A DNA stretch of 64,000 nt from Metridium senile (Eukaryota > Cnidaria > Anthozoa > Actiniaria > Metridiidae): contig OX459103.1 of the NCBI GenBank assembly GCA_949775045.1, forward strand, positions 4,852,502 through 4,916,501, read 5' to 3'. The notes beneath the pieces were generated by a model that ran no database searches, was not told the DNA's origin, and was given only the letters and a program-made list of their open reading frames with translations. Below, in pieces: positions 28,001-37,864 of the stretch. The position numbers and the translations under genes were made by a program. How positions within the stretch are numbered: position 1 is the first letter of the stretch; the number at the start of each line of letters is the position of its first letter.

Positions 28001-28597
28001 ACATTGAAATTAGCAAGAAAGGTATCAATTACATGGAACAACGCTATCAACGCTGGCGCTAAAACAATCTTCATCTGAACTAAACGACGGCTACGATCGC
28101 TCGATACAAGAGGGAATGAAAATGAACCAAATTGATAAAACAAGCACTGATGTGGTAATAGAGTAGAGTACAAAAGAAACCTAATCAGTGGGCCACGAGC
28201 GAGAGTCACTGAGCAGTTCATGATGGAGCTATATGACATGCATTGCCATAGACATCGCCAACTCAATTCCTAACTGATCTCTTTTTAGTAATACCACAAA
28301 TCATATTCCATTACCGAACGATTCAGTGTTCGAGAACAAAGTTACCATTAGTGGATAATCGAAGCGTCTTCGTGATCAACGTAAACATTCCATAAAGAAG
28401 TTTTCATTTCATTTCAGAAAGTACGATCATACTCACCCAAAATCATCGTCCATACTTTTAAAGAAGAACTTGTATAAGGGTCTATTGAGGACATTTTTGA
28501 AATCTCCTAGCGTTACTTTATCGGGGTGTTTTCCTAGTTTGACAAGATATGGCGTATCTTCGTCGTCTATGTGGTATATAACTTTGGTTTCGTCCAT
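6594..28597 (-). CDS. DVL: Dishevelled (segment polarity protein), 17 exons, 682 aa
   Basis: Cytoplasmic adaptor of Wnt/Frizzled signalling, acting in beta-catenin stabilisation and planar cell polarity. Coding exons on minus: 28437-28597, 27916-27985, 24744-24895, 22439-22554, 20691-20799, 19971-20067, 16746-16815, 16374-16461, 15365-15416, 14962-15038, 13972-14039, 12579-12638, 11783-11896, 8608-8751, 8280-8368, 7935-8013, 6594-7096. All junctions are GT-AG and the sum is 2049 nt, in frame throughout. Residues 1-80 are the DIX domain, ~85-235 Ser/Gly-rich with a basic cluster, ~247-340 the PDZ domain with FLGISI, ~415-500 the DEP domain, 515-682 a Pro/Ser-rich tail ending FVDVM. Length matches vertebrate DVL (about 700). 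The start at 28597 ([13 protein letters not shown]) was chosen because it fits the family; an in-frame ATG 39 nt upstream would add 13 untypical residues. All core domains look intact. Confidence 0.96.
7097..7934. other. DVL intron 16
   Basis: Contains scattered short repeats of aaatcccgtactgtc type between about 7300 and 7515. Nothing coding is supported. Confidence 0.6.
7935..8751 (-). CDS. DVL: DVL exons 14-16: DEP domain
   Basis: Three exons (8608-8751, 8280-8368, 7935-8013) encode [40 protein letters not shown] and [20 protein letters not shown], the canonical DEP fold that binds membrane and Frizzled. Exon 14 has two adjacent acceptors three bases apart (TAG then CAG), so either RY or TGY starts the exon in the same frame. 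Confidence 0.95.
8040..8245. repeat. Degenerate TGATCA/GTTCTAGAA repeats
   Basis: Several near copies of attgatcaaacgttctagaa and attgatcatcttagaatc. The same motif recurs at 10395-10470 and 12890-13070 in other DVL introns. Confidence 0.7.
8410..8545. repeat. GAT/ATG microsatellite
   Basis: tgatgatgatg and tattatcatcattatc runs in DVL intron 14. Confidence 0.8.
8905..9880. repeat. Large TCA-based minisatellite in DVL intron 13
   Basis: About 630 bp of near-pure tcatca with regular ttctcatcatcc and ttatcatcat variants, then ~350 bp of more decayed copies with an inner duplicated segment (about 9540-9600 and 9700-9775). Open in both strands only because of the three-base period. Confidence 0.95.
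9990..10860. other. DVL intron 13, unexplained part
   Basis: AT-rich, with decayed TGATCA motifs at 10395-10470. No gene seen. Confidence 0.5.
10862..11050. repeat. Tandem repeat, ~75-85-bp unit, three copies
   Basis: Units contain ataaacataggtttatt, tattatcccaaccctaa and ctgtatcttccgtg. Confidence 0.8.
11290..11782. repeat. CAT microsatellite plus a ~110-bp direct duplication
   Basis: After a catcatcatc-rich part, the block ending in gtgatcaataaaacagatac and the DVL exon 13 donor occurs twice (about 11497-11606 and 11677-11787). The copies are nearly identical, so the duplication looks recent. Confidence 0.8.
11930..12110. repeat. Direct duplication with TTTG-rich ends
   Basis: acataacttaatttaaagga followed by a tcgtttgtttg stretch and cttcgtttct/ccttcttcca occurs twice. 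Confidence 0.6.
12340..12475. repeat. Inverted single unit of the 3442-4125 minisatellite
   Basis: On the reverse strand it reads with the same order of motifs (acatgtgagc, tgtg, aggtatagtgagcgt, ccccaattagtagggcac) with an extra insert (tctggaacccaggg). Confidence 0.7.
13655..13808. repeat. Foldback element
   Basis: ggatagagtgaagtcattta is repeated inverted as taaatgtcttcactctatac, with flanking gtgaaa/tttcac also paired. It lies in DVL intron 11. Confidence 0.65.
13972..16815 (-). CDS. DVL: DVL exons 7-11: PDZ domain
   Basis: Exons 16746-16815, 16374-16461, 15365-15416, 14962-15038 and 13972-14039 encode [55 protein letters not shown] and [17 protein letters not shown]. Together this is the Dishevelled PDZ domain with its carboxylate-binding FLGISI loop. 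The order and phases match the family exactly. Confidence 0.95.
14092..14838. repeat. 54-bp tandem repeat, about 13-14 copies
   Basis: The unit runs from gtaacagtgattacacaacc through aatttttataacaattataa to taacaatatattg. The period is exactly 54 bp (18 codons), so repeat frames stay open on both strands. Sub-variants alternate (attataat/attacaat; ttgg/tttgg/ttcgg), showing block duplication. In DVL intron 10. Confidence 0.95.
15095..15355. repeat. ~20-24-bp tandem repeat
   Basis: Repeats of aaatgggataaatgaaaaaa, about a dozen copies, in DVL intron 9. Confidence 0.85.
15420..16030. other. DVL intron 8, unexplained part
   Basis: No gene and no clear repeat recognised in this stretch. Confidence 0.4.
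16030..16290. repeat. Interspersed repeat with inverted arms and a hammerhead-like core
   Basis: Arms containing taatgaaatttgtagcacca and tggtgctagaaatttcata are inverted copies. Between them a degraded gggctaaagct stem and, at 16232-16261, CTGATGA-hairpin-GAAA. A palindromic AT tract lies at 16185-16225. Related pieces occur at 23081, 23755, 24670, 33078 and 40204. Confidence 0.6.
16600..16617. repeat. Poly-G run
   Basis: Eighteen-base uninterrupted purine tract, almost all G. Length may be unreliable. Confidence 0.8.
18021..18525. repeat. ~122-131-bp tandem repeat, four copies
   Basis: Starts at tttagtgggaaagg recur at about 18021, 18153, 18278 and 18400. Each unit also holds gaactctttcttttgttatt and ttttttcatgtgacagcatt. 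DVL intron 6. Confidence 0.9.
18900..19265. repeat. Decayed tandem repeat, ~130-bp unit, three copies
   Basis: tagaacactttggaat, gttatcaatagaa, tttgaaacactaattgcaac and actctgtgtatcaaaat recur in order. Confidence 0.75.
19560..19645. repeat. AAT/GATAAT microsatellite
   Basis: ataataataatagtgatag type simple sequence. Confidence 0.8.
19817..19842. repeat. Poly-C run
   Basis: More than twenty C in a row, in DVL intron 6. It explains the poly-Gly open frames on the minus strand. Confidence 0.85.
20188..20262. repeat. Foldback hairpin
   Basis: ttctttattcaaatgttttcga is matched, with few mismatches, by the inverted arm tcgaaaatgttagaataaag, loop ~25 bp. Confidence 0.7.
20268..20545. repeat. AATG/AAAT tetranucleotide repeat
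   Basis: Degenerate gaatgaatgaataaat run. It creates a false minus-strand frame rich in Ile/His/Ser/Phe. Confidence 0.9.
20820..22438. other. DVL intron 4
   Basis: Contains one end (21291-21310) of the TACACTTATTT family and a foldback at 21888-21952 (ttagtagatgctag / ctagcgtctacttaa). The rest shows nothing recognisable. Confidence 0.5.
22643..22885. repeat. Direct duplication
   Basis: tatcactcaataaattgtca with its upstream ttttccttttaatgtag context occurs twice, about 165 bp apart. Confidence 0.7.
23081..23190. repeat. Near-perfect foldback, GAAATTTGTAACAC family
   Basis: tgataggtaatataatgaaa...atttgtaacac... is followed by its near-perfect inverted copy ending tttcattatattacctatca. Arms are ~48 bp. 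Confidence 0.9.
23976..24012 (-). pseudogene. Partial duplicate of the 3' end of DVL exon 3 with its donor
   Basis: agcttactgaaatgatggtgg and catgaatct reproduce the exon 3 donor and last codons at 24739-24775 with a few changes. Only about 35 bp is retained, so it cannot replace the exon. Confidence 0.6.
24060..24300. repeat. Direct duplication (~125-bp unit)
   Basis: ttttgactgt.accag, attcacaagcatt/actcc and aaatgatt/cctcaaa recur in order. Confidence 0.7.
24975..25110. repeat. GAT microsatellite
   Basis: tgatgatgatgataatgatg simple sequence. Confidence 0.8.
25441..25636. repeat. Foldback element
   Basis: acagtacgaatcaaaaaaca and cccagaaatattttagaaa are matched inverted at the right end (tttctaaaatatttctggg, ttttcgattctgt). 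Loop ~90 bp. Confidence 0.75.
25645..26045. repeat. ~135-bp tandem repeat, three copies
   Basis: gtctgtggtaaggcaagacc, atcaacaaacaa, aggtttgatctctctggtaa and caatgaagaacttgaaac recur in order. A diverged piece lies at 22250-22310. Confidence 0.9.
26100..27915. other. DVL intron 2, upstream part
   Basis: AT-rich. It holds a duplicated ~65-bp segment (26815-26880 and 26935-27000) and a strong short hairpin at 27028-27060 (gtttggattaacac / gtgttagtccaaac). No gene seen. Confidence 0.5.
27916..28597 (-). CDS. DVL: DVL exons 1-2: DIX domain
   Basis: Exon 1 gives [20 protein letters not shown] and ends KSMDDDFG. Exon 2 continues [20 protein letters not shown]. This head-to-tail polymerising DIX domain is shared with Axin. 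The donor is GTGAGT, the acceptor TTCAG, phase 2. Confidence 0.95.
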
Positions 28598-30799
28598 TTT
28601 CGATTCAAGTTCAAACCACACCAACAGAGAAACCAAAGTACTGCTGCAGTGTTAAAGGCAGCGCGTCAATCAATACGCAATCACATGGTCTGGATTAGCC
28701 AATCAGCGTGCGCTATTCATCCATTAGCGAGACAACACTACTTTGATCAAGCGAGTTGACGAGATTGACTGAAAACAAAAGTTGTGGCTTTGTTTACTGA
28801 GATTTTTGTTTAACTTTTGTATATCCTTTGAAGCTGTAGTGTTAGGGTATTGTATGTGAAGGAATCAGCTCTGTGGGTTTTGTGCGCAGGAAGGATTTAG
28901 AATACCGTGAGTATAAAGCCACTCTGTTGCCCTAGTCAACTTCCGTCCATTACAAAGAACACTAGTTGTCAGAGAGAAAATTTAATCGCGTTGATTTATG
29001 CAAGCGAGCTCTACAACTCATTAAAAGTATTTAGGGCAGATTTATGTGCACGAAGCTTATCGCTGAGATCCGATAACCCTTCAAAAAACAGCCACATTCT
29101 CGAAATTGTACTGGTTTCCCTAACGAAGTTATCTCGTCTCGCGCGCAAGTTATTTACGGTGAATTATTCCGACATCGGAATTGTACCCACTGTTATGTGG
29201 TTACTGTGACATTGAATATATTAACACCCGCGGACTGCTAAGGATTTAGTGTAGGATTTGTTGTTTAGATATTTAGTGTTATTTGCGTTTTTGTTGTTTT
29301 GATAAATTGAACATTTGAGACACGGACAACAGGAGTTAGCACGTAGTTTTGGTCGAGGTCAACGAGTGTAATTAACGCTAGACCAATCGTTTTCTTTAAC
29401 TTGTTTCCGTTGATGGCAAGGAAATGACGACATTAGCGATTTGTATTTCATGCGGATTTCTTTAAAGTGACAGTTTCAAAAAGATCAACTCAAGTGCTGA
29501 ACGCAAATGATTAAATCCCATTGACTTTGTGGAAGCATTTGCTGGTATTTCAATCACGGGACATGATCAGACGTTCGATACTGTTACAATTAGCCGTATG
29601 GAACATCTCATTATCAATTCTTTTTAAAAATTCTTTTGTTGCACGCCTGGAAAAACACAGGTGCATTTTTATTTTGACTGATACAGGCGACTAAACGCCC
29701 TCTGTGAAATCCATCAAATGTCTGGTCTTTAACACTGGTAATGTGAATAAAATTGAATGGAAAAATGAGAAAATTGAAGGGAAAAATGAGAAAATATGAA
29801 TGGAATTTTCACCAAAAGTAACCAAATGATTGACGGTTTGTTTTGTGTTTTTAATAGTCTCCAAGTGGTTCAAAAGTGCTACTTAAATTCATTGAGTTTT
29901 TAAGAGAAGAGAAAATCAATTATGCAGAAGAGATGGAATTGAACAATGGTATGTTACTGAAAACAAATTTATGTTCAAAGATTGCAAATTATATTAAAAA
30001 AACTTGTTGAAATGTATGAAGACTTATTTTTATCAGGATTTCATCAACAGTTTTTAAGATTTGCCAAATAAAATCCAGCCAGATTTCTACATTTGTTTGG
30101 AAAAAGGCAATAAAATGTGCCTCCAGTTTTGATTCTAGCTTCGACATTAAGGATGTGTCAATCACAATTTTAAAACAAAATCATATTACTGACAAAGTCG
30201 GAGACAAAGTTAAATATTTGTGTAAAAAGGTGATATAACTGTTCAGTTCTTCTTGTGCTAACCAAACAGTCAGTGTTCTAACTGTCTAGAATCACTCTGT
30301 CTAGATTAGTTGAAGACACGTCCTGATCTAGGCTTCTATTCATTAATGTTTTGTAAAGAGACTTATTTGCATATAGCCGATAAAACTCCAAATTAAATTC
30401 AAATATTCTGATTTTTTCTTTCTGCTGATATGAAAGAAAGGAGAATGACTGTCTAGAATGACTCTGTTTTGATGAGTTGAAGACACCTCCATATCTATCT
30501 TTCTACTCATTATTTTTTTGTGGAGATAATTTATTCACATGTAGCCGATAAAACTCCAAATTAAATTCAAATATGATGAATTTTGTTAAAATTATTGCTG
30601 CTCAAATGTAACACAGTGTGCAATGGCCTCAGTCTCAAACGAGCTAAAGACACCTTGATCTTGACTGGCAGTAGTTTTTAATGAAGCCACAGATACTTTT
30701 TAGAAAGTAGATACAAATCCAAATTAAATTAACGTTGAAATATAAAATACATTTTTTCTCATCTGAAATGTTACATTTAAGAGTCTTAAATCACCCAGT
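28598..30799. other. Spacer between DVL and the upstream gene
   Basis: 28598-29300 is less AT-rich and should include the DVL promoter and 5' UTR, but no core element can be assigned. 29300-30280 shows nothing. 30280-30760 has decayed repeats (see next entry). Confidence 0.5.
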
Positions 30800-30800
30800 C
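30280..30800. repeat. Decayed ~180-bp repeats next to a gene 3' end
   Basis: Segments with ctctgt.tagat.agttgaagacac and gccgataaaactccaaatta followed by attaaattcaaatat occur two to three times. The edge facing 30800 resembles the final codons and stop of the adjacent gene. Confidence 0.5.
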
Positions 30801-33800
30801 TAGAATAAGTTAAAGGCTCCCCCTCCTTGGCCCATAGATCTGTCATCAGGGATCTTAGGTGATCCACCAAAGTTGAAGGTGAACCCTGGCGACAAAGGCT
30901 GGATGCCATGGTTACCAGGCTTTGATGTAGGTTGATCTCCAAACAATGCAAACCCAACTGAGGTAGATTGATCAGATTCTTTAGTTGGCCCAGGTGACAT
31001 TGCAAAGAGAGAACTACACAGTGAAGTAGAGTTTGAACTACTAATGGGTTGAAATTGGTTACTTGGTTGAGCTACAAAACAAAACAAAAGTTCAAAATGT
31101 CTTGTAAACACTGATTTAACAACTGCCATAAAAACAATTGTTTTCATATTCATGATGCTTTTAACGTTAGGGTTAGGTTAGAGAGGCTATTTTTTGCCAA
31201 GTAAAAATGAGTTATAAGTTTCCAGACCTTTCCACTAGCTAGGTTCTGCTTCATTTATAATTTCTGAAATTAAAATTATTTTTGTTTCTCTTGAAAATAT
31301 GAAAGTGGAATGTGTCAGTGTTTCTATTAAATTGAAACAATGGAGTAAAACTGCAGTCGGTGAAACATAGGTACAAACTGAAGTTTCAGACATAAATTAC
31401 TTGTCAAAGTAAAATGAAAACTAAGTTGATACATCCTTTTCATACAATTAATGCACAGTTATATATAAACTTCATTATTCCAATTTGCTCTTAAAATACT
31501 TTTGCATGATATTTTAACAATAAGATATAATAAGGAGTGGATATTTCAAGCACCTTATCAGAAATGCCTATCATATTTCCTCCTAGGTATGATAAGAATT
31601 CTTTGTTCAAGTGGACTTTTGAAATGGTTAAAAAGATAATGTAATTTGAGTATATTTCAAAAGATATTTATAGACCTTTATAATACCATCATGATTGCAT
31701 GTAATCATTATACAGTGTAAATTATAATCCAGGAGGCACCTATATTAGTTACAAATTTACAGCACTAAATCAAAGCTAAATACTTGTAGTATTAAATCTA
31801 GAAATCATTAGGAGGTTTGATTTCAGAATAAGCCAAAAGGTAAAACATTACCCTGGTTACCAGAGGATTGATTATAAACACTGAAATGAAATAACTAAAC
31901 AGAGAAATAACTCTAAAACCAATGAAATAAAACTAAATATTAATATTATTATTTATCTATAACATTTATTTCTTCTTTACCTATTTAGTGAATATATAAA
32001 ATTAATATATATTACATTTTATATGTATCTAATAATAACAATTTTTTTGAGCTTCGCAGGTCAAAATATATGGCAGGGAGAGAGTTAGTCAAGCATCTGC
32101 TGACCAGGGTATTGAAAAATACTGGAAAATTTCAATCTTATAAATAACTATATTAAGTACCTACATTACTAGGTATAACTTATTATTTTTATGTTAGTTA
32201 TATCCATAATCAAAGTTATGTGAAGTATTTTTCGCAAGAACTATTTGTGAATAGTTTAGATGATAAGTAATAAGTCAATTACATAAAAATACTGATAACC
32301 TCACTATCATCACTATTATTATATTACCATTTGTGAAAAAACGTTGATATGTAAGTGCTAAGTAATGATAAACATTTCTTTCAAGTTCATTTAGGACTGA
32401 TACTTTACAAATGTACAATCAGTACTCAATAAAAAAAACGCATTAAGATACAGATAAATAGTTCTAGAACACCACTATCATCACAGTAATTATATTGCCA
32501 TTTGCTAAATCAATTATAGGCATAGCTCTTATGTTGATACATCCTTTGCCGTTGTTTACGAAGTATTGTAACATTTCCTTAGTAATTATCACATGTCCCA
32601 GTCAATACCATTAGTGTTAATACCTTTAGCTGATGTTAAGGTATGTGCATAGACGACTTTCATAAATGACCACCACTAATTATCATAAAAGAAAAAGAAA
32701 ACTATCATATGATAGACATTAACCATAACAATAACTTGTGAAAGTTTGACAAAAAAACGATTAAATTTGCAAGAAGCTATAAGAGTTTGAAAAATCAGAA
32801 AAACACCAAAACGAGGCATCAACCTCAGCAGAAAATTATACATACAGCTCTCTACATTTTTCATTGAGCATTACTTCTTTGGTATTTTAACCAGAGCATC
32901 AAAACCTTCCAAACATGCCTATTTTAGGTGGTTCTTTCGTATGACAGTGCTAAAACATTAAAATATCTGTTTACTTGAAAAATCATTTTCCAGTACATAT
33001 TATGGTATTTATGAAAGTGGTCTATGTGTGCGGTACTAATAGAGGGTTAAGTAAACTGAAGTATAGTAGGAACTAGCAAGCAATTAAACTAATATATAGT
33101 CTGTGTTTGATATAAATGATAGGTAATATACTCTGACAAAGGATTGAAGCTCGAAATGTCATTAAAGTTAAGTTTACATTGTTCATGGTGTTACAAATTT
33201 CATTATATGATGGTATATAGTATGTACATAACTGTAAATTATATTAATCAGAGTACAAACACTAAAATTGTGCAAAACTTATCACTATTTAGTGAAGACA
33301 TTATAACCAGAGTACAATTAAACATTATACAAGTGTGCAAAACTTATCAATATTTAGTGAATACATTAACCAAAGTACAAACACTACAAGTGTGCAAAAC
33401 TTATCACTATTTAGTGAAGACATTATAACCAGAGTACAATTAAACATTATACAAGTGTGCAAAACTTATCAATATTTAGTGAATACATTAACCAAAGTAC
33501 AAACACTAAAAGTGTGCAAAACTTATCACTATTTAGTGAAGACATTATAACCAGAGTACAATTAAACATTATACAAGTGTGCAAAACTTATCAATATTTA
33601 GTGAATACATTAACCAAAGTACAAACACTAAAAGTGTGTAAAACTTATCACTATTTAGTGAAGACATTATAACCAGAGTACAATTAAACACTACAAGTGT
33701 GCAAAACTTATCAATATTTAGTGAATACATTAACCAAAGTACAAACACTAAAAGTGTGTAAACCTTATCACTATTTAGTGAATACATTAACCAGAGTATG

Positions 33801-36800
33801 TACAAACAATAAAAGTCATTATTTAGCACTAAATAGTTACCCATTTCCTCTTGATCCTTGTTGTTGGACATGTTGAAGAATGTGGGTGTGGCTGAAAACT
33901 TTTGAAAAATAATGACCTTAAATTTTATCCTCATCTCCTTGGTATACATTGTCTTTATAGGGGAATGTGTAGGAGGTGAAAATATTCACTTAGTCAATCT
34001 ATATAATACCCCCCGTAAACCACTTATGGGGCATTTTATTGCTATTAGAAGGAACTGGCCATTAGAATATTTTATAGATTCTAGCAGTAATAGCTTGTCT
34101 GTTTATCACTATCCAGCTGTTGCACTTTTATTATTTTGAGCGGTATCACTATGACAATATCACAGACAAAGAAGCCGATCTCAGAACTAGTCTAGATAAT
34201 AACGGACCACCCTCAGTGACTGGCTGAGGACTAATACATACTAACTAGTTGTCCCTCATGATTGTAAGCATTGTGGCTTCAAAGTGTGCCTTAAATACTG
34301 TGCCCTAAATTTTGGTCTTAACATTTGATTAATGTTGTAAAAAAGCATGGATATAGCAGTATAATGTACGTAACATAAAAGGAAGTACCAAGAATTCTGG
34401 ACTTCTGTCCTATTACATTAGGTTGAATGAAGTTACAGTATGTACCTGATCATTCATTCCCTGTTGCCTTTGATTAAAGAATGGCTGGAAGAAGGCATTT
34501 TGGGTGTCAGCTGTAGAAGTGTCTGTACTTCCTTCCTCCTGGTGATAATAATTATTGGATCATTACCTATCAAAGGGGGGTGTGGGGGGGGGGGGGGGGG
34601 GGGGGGGGACATCCCACATGAAAAAGGTCAGGTATATGCATGCTTGTCATAAATTTCAAAAATGACCCCTAAAAGATACCAGTGTCTTGTCAAAAATATT
34701 GGTGTGTCAACAACTAATTTTTACTCATAAATTAAAAACTTTTATTTATTATTGCAGTCTTCTGATTTCATATCAGATGCAATATTAATCTAACAACACC
34801 CCCCCCCCCCCCCCAAATAAATTAAAAAAGCTTCATCTCAAGTAGTGTTAAAATTCTTAAGAGGACCATTTCAAATTGTGAATTTCAACCTCTAAAAGGT
34901 ACAACAAGGATCCCACCCTTTTTGTATCCTTACGTCCCCCTCTCGCCCCCTCTTTCAAGGCACACTTTATCCATCATTAATGATAACATTAGATATATAA
35001 ATCATACATAAATCATACTCGCCTCTTGAATAGTGCCAAACATTGGCCTACCATGATATGAAAAACCTTCTCCGGGTGACTTGCTCATATTCATGATTTT
35101 CTCTTTGTAGTCATTAAAATTAAAGAAGTCTCCTTGTTGGCTTACTGAGGTTGGAGTCTTTGGAGTGTTAGGGGAAGAATGACTTGGTCCTGGGCTTTTG
35201 GCAGTGGTTGTAGTGGTAGTAATAGAAGCTGATGGAAGAGGGGAAACATTTTAAGCTCAGAAGTTAATGTTTTGGAGAAAGCCTGAGAACCGGGGCGGGA
35301 CTCCCTTAGGGGTGATCGGCGGACCTTTTAGGAAATAAAACCCTTGCGTACCTTTTAGGGTCTTGAACTGGCACCGTACCTTTTAGGGTCAGTTTTTGAA
35401 CGTAAGATTATACATATTGAAAACATTTTAAATGTGGTCGTACCTTTTAGGGGCAGAAATAAGTATCTGAGTTAATTTATGCGTACCTTTTAGGGTCATT
35501 TTCAAAACCATCCGCCAAGCACCCCTATCCATTTTTTAAGGGAGTTCCCCCCCTCCCCCCGGGGCCTGAGATCTGGTTATGCATAGCCTGTGTACAGTCG
35601 CTCCCACCCCTCCCCCCTACGGAGAGAAACAATTCAGAAACGTTTCTCCCCGTAGAGTGGGAGGGGTGGGGGCGGCTGTGCACAGGCTAGTTATGCATTG
35701 ATATTTATTACAATGTTTACAAAGATCTAAATTGAATTGTGAAAACACAATTTGCAGAAACTTAATTGCAGGAGTTCAAATTAATTAATGTTATGCAGGA
35801 ACTCACATTGATGCAAGTTATGCAGATCATTTGCTATTCTTTGAAGAAATTTACTATTTAGCATAATTTGTCCACCAACCTATCATGACGGTAAAGAACA
35901 ATATGATATTGAATAATCTGGTAAACTTACTGCCTGTCTGTTCATCATTCATCTCACATTCTCTTATTTGTCCAAGCTCACTAATGAAAGTTGGTTGTTC
36001 CTGTATGGTACTTACAGGCCTTCCAGTGTCAGTGTTGAAAATATTACCTGGAAAAAAGTGGATGATAGTAGTTAGTAAAAGTGTATGATAAAATAACTCG
36101 GGTTTGAAGCTCAATCTCTCTTAAAAAACTGCAGGCAAAAATATTCTCAACCACAATAAGCAGTATAGTGATATTGGTGAGTTGTGATCATCTGGTGTGT
36201 GTGTGCAGTCTTGAGAAAGGGTGTGGTGCCTGATATTTTCGAAAATGAAAGCTCAATCTCTCTTAAAAACCTGCAGGCAAAAACATTCCCAACTACAATA
36301 AGCAGTATTATTACATCTGACCAGCTTCATTGGTTCAATCTTCATGTATCCAGAATGTAAGACTAGTAGCTCTCCTTAGTGGAAAGTGAAAAGTAGTTTC
36401 AACCTTGCCTACAAATTCCACATTGTCAAGCAATATTGCATTCTTCCAAAAGGCTTCTACTTCAAGCCCTTTTCCATGCTTATTGCAGAATCTTTTGCAA
36501 TCACATGAACAATATAATAATATATAATTGAAATGGAAACCTTACCTGTAATCAAGTTGCTTCTTGAAGATGGTGCTGACATGGAATCAATATTGCCCTG
36601 TTGTCTTGGTAGAATAATCTGAGGTGGTGGTGTTGTTGGTAAACTAGCAGGTATAGGTGTACCAATCCTCTTATAACCTACCAGGCCACTGGTATTAATA
36701 TTAAATGTCCTGCCACTACTGACTGACTGCCTGGAAATGGGAGTGCTTAGTATTTTTCCAGGCACAGGAACATTTGGTGATGATATTTGAGGAGCTGTTG

Positions 36801-37831
36801 CTTGTGCCATACCCTGTGATATCTGAAAATAATAATGTTGACTGATAAGGGTGATGATGACGATGACTTAGTATAACTGCAGTAGTTATGACAATGGTAA
36901 ATATTGGTGACAATGATGGTGATAAGCATTATGAAAATTAGGTAATGGTGATTACCAGACAATGTTGATGATGAAGTAGCAACAAGAGTGATGATGAAAA
37001 TGGCAAAGGTCATGGTGATGACAATGGTGTAGTGATGATGATAATGATAAAGGCAAAGGTCATGGTGATGACTACAATGGTCATGGTGATGATGATGATA
37101 ATACTGATGACAATGGTTATCATGATGACAAAGTTGATGAAGATGATGAAAATAGCAATAACGATACTCATGTTTTTACTCAGTAGTAGTTATTAATTAC
37201 CACCACACAAAATTGAAATTTCAGCAATTTAAAACCAGAACATACCATAATCAACTCATTGGCCTGTTTGGCAGCTCTAGGGTTTGGGGAGAAAGGGGAG
37301 GGAAAAGGGAAGATCTGCAGGCTCTCCCTTCATCCTTCTCCTCTACCTACCCCCCCCCCCCCCCTCCCCCTCTCTCTCAATCCCAAATCTCCATCCTATT
37401 CCTCTTCCATCAACTCACCTGTTGAATGCATTCATTTGTCTCCATCCTTGGCTGAGGGACACTGTTTTCTTCTTGGTTGATAACTGATGGTGTCATGATA
37501 ACATGTTGAGATGGAGTAGTTGGTGAGGTTTGGACAAAAGGCTGCTCAGGTCTTGTAAAGGATTCTGGCTCACATTCCATTGCCTGAGCTGTGAAAGAAA
37601 AATGAGTTTTTGCAATACAATAGGGAGGGGGGGTACTCCCTTTGTCCAAGTGGAAGGGGTGATTGGTCGATTTTTACCCCAACATAGCAACCAACCAGAG
37701 TAAAAATGACTCTTACAGGTACGAAATCATGTTATGCAACTGATTTCTGAGCCAGAACCCTAAAAGGTATCCACAGGAAATATTTTTACACTAAAAGGTA
37801 CGCTGATCACCCCTACCACTTGGATGTAGGG

Positions 37832-37864
<33 letters not shown>

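Noticed and set aside
28907..29209. 100-codon frame upstream of DVL
   Set aside because: No recognisable motif, no splice context, and composition like random spacer; possible but unsupported.
33225..33810. CRISPR-like repeat spacing
   Set aside because: Higher-order minisatellite; the supposed spacers are themselves copies of one another.
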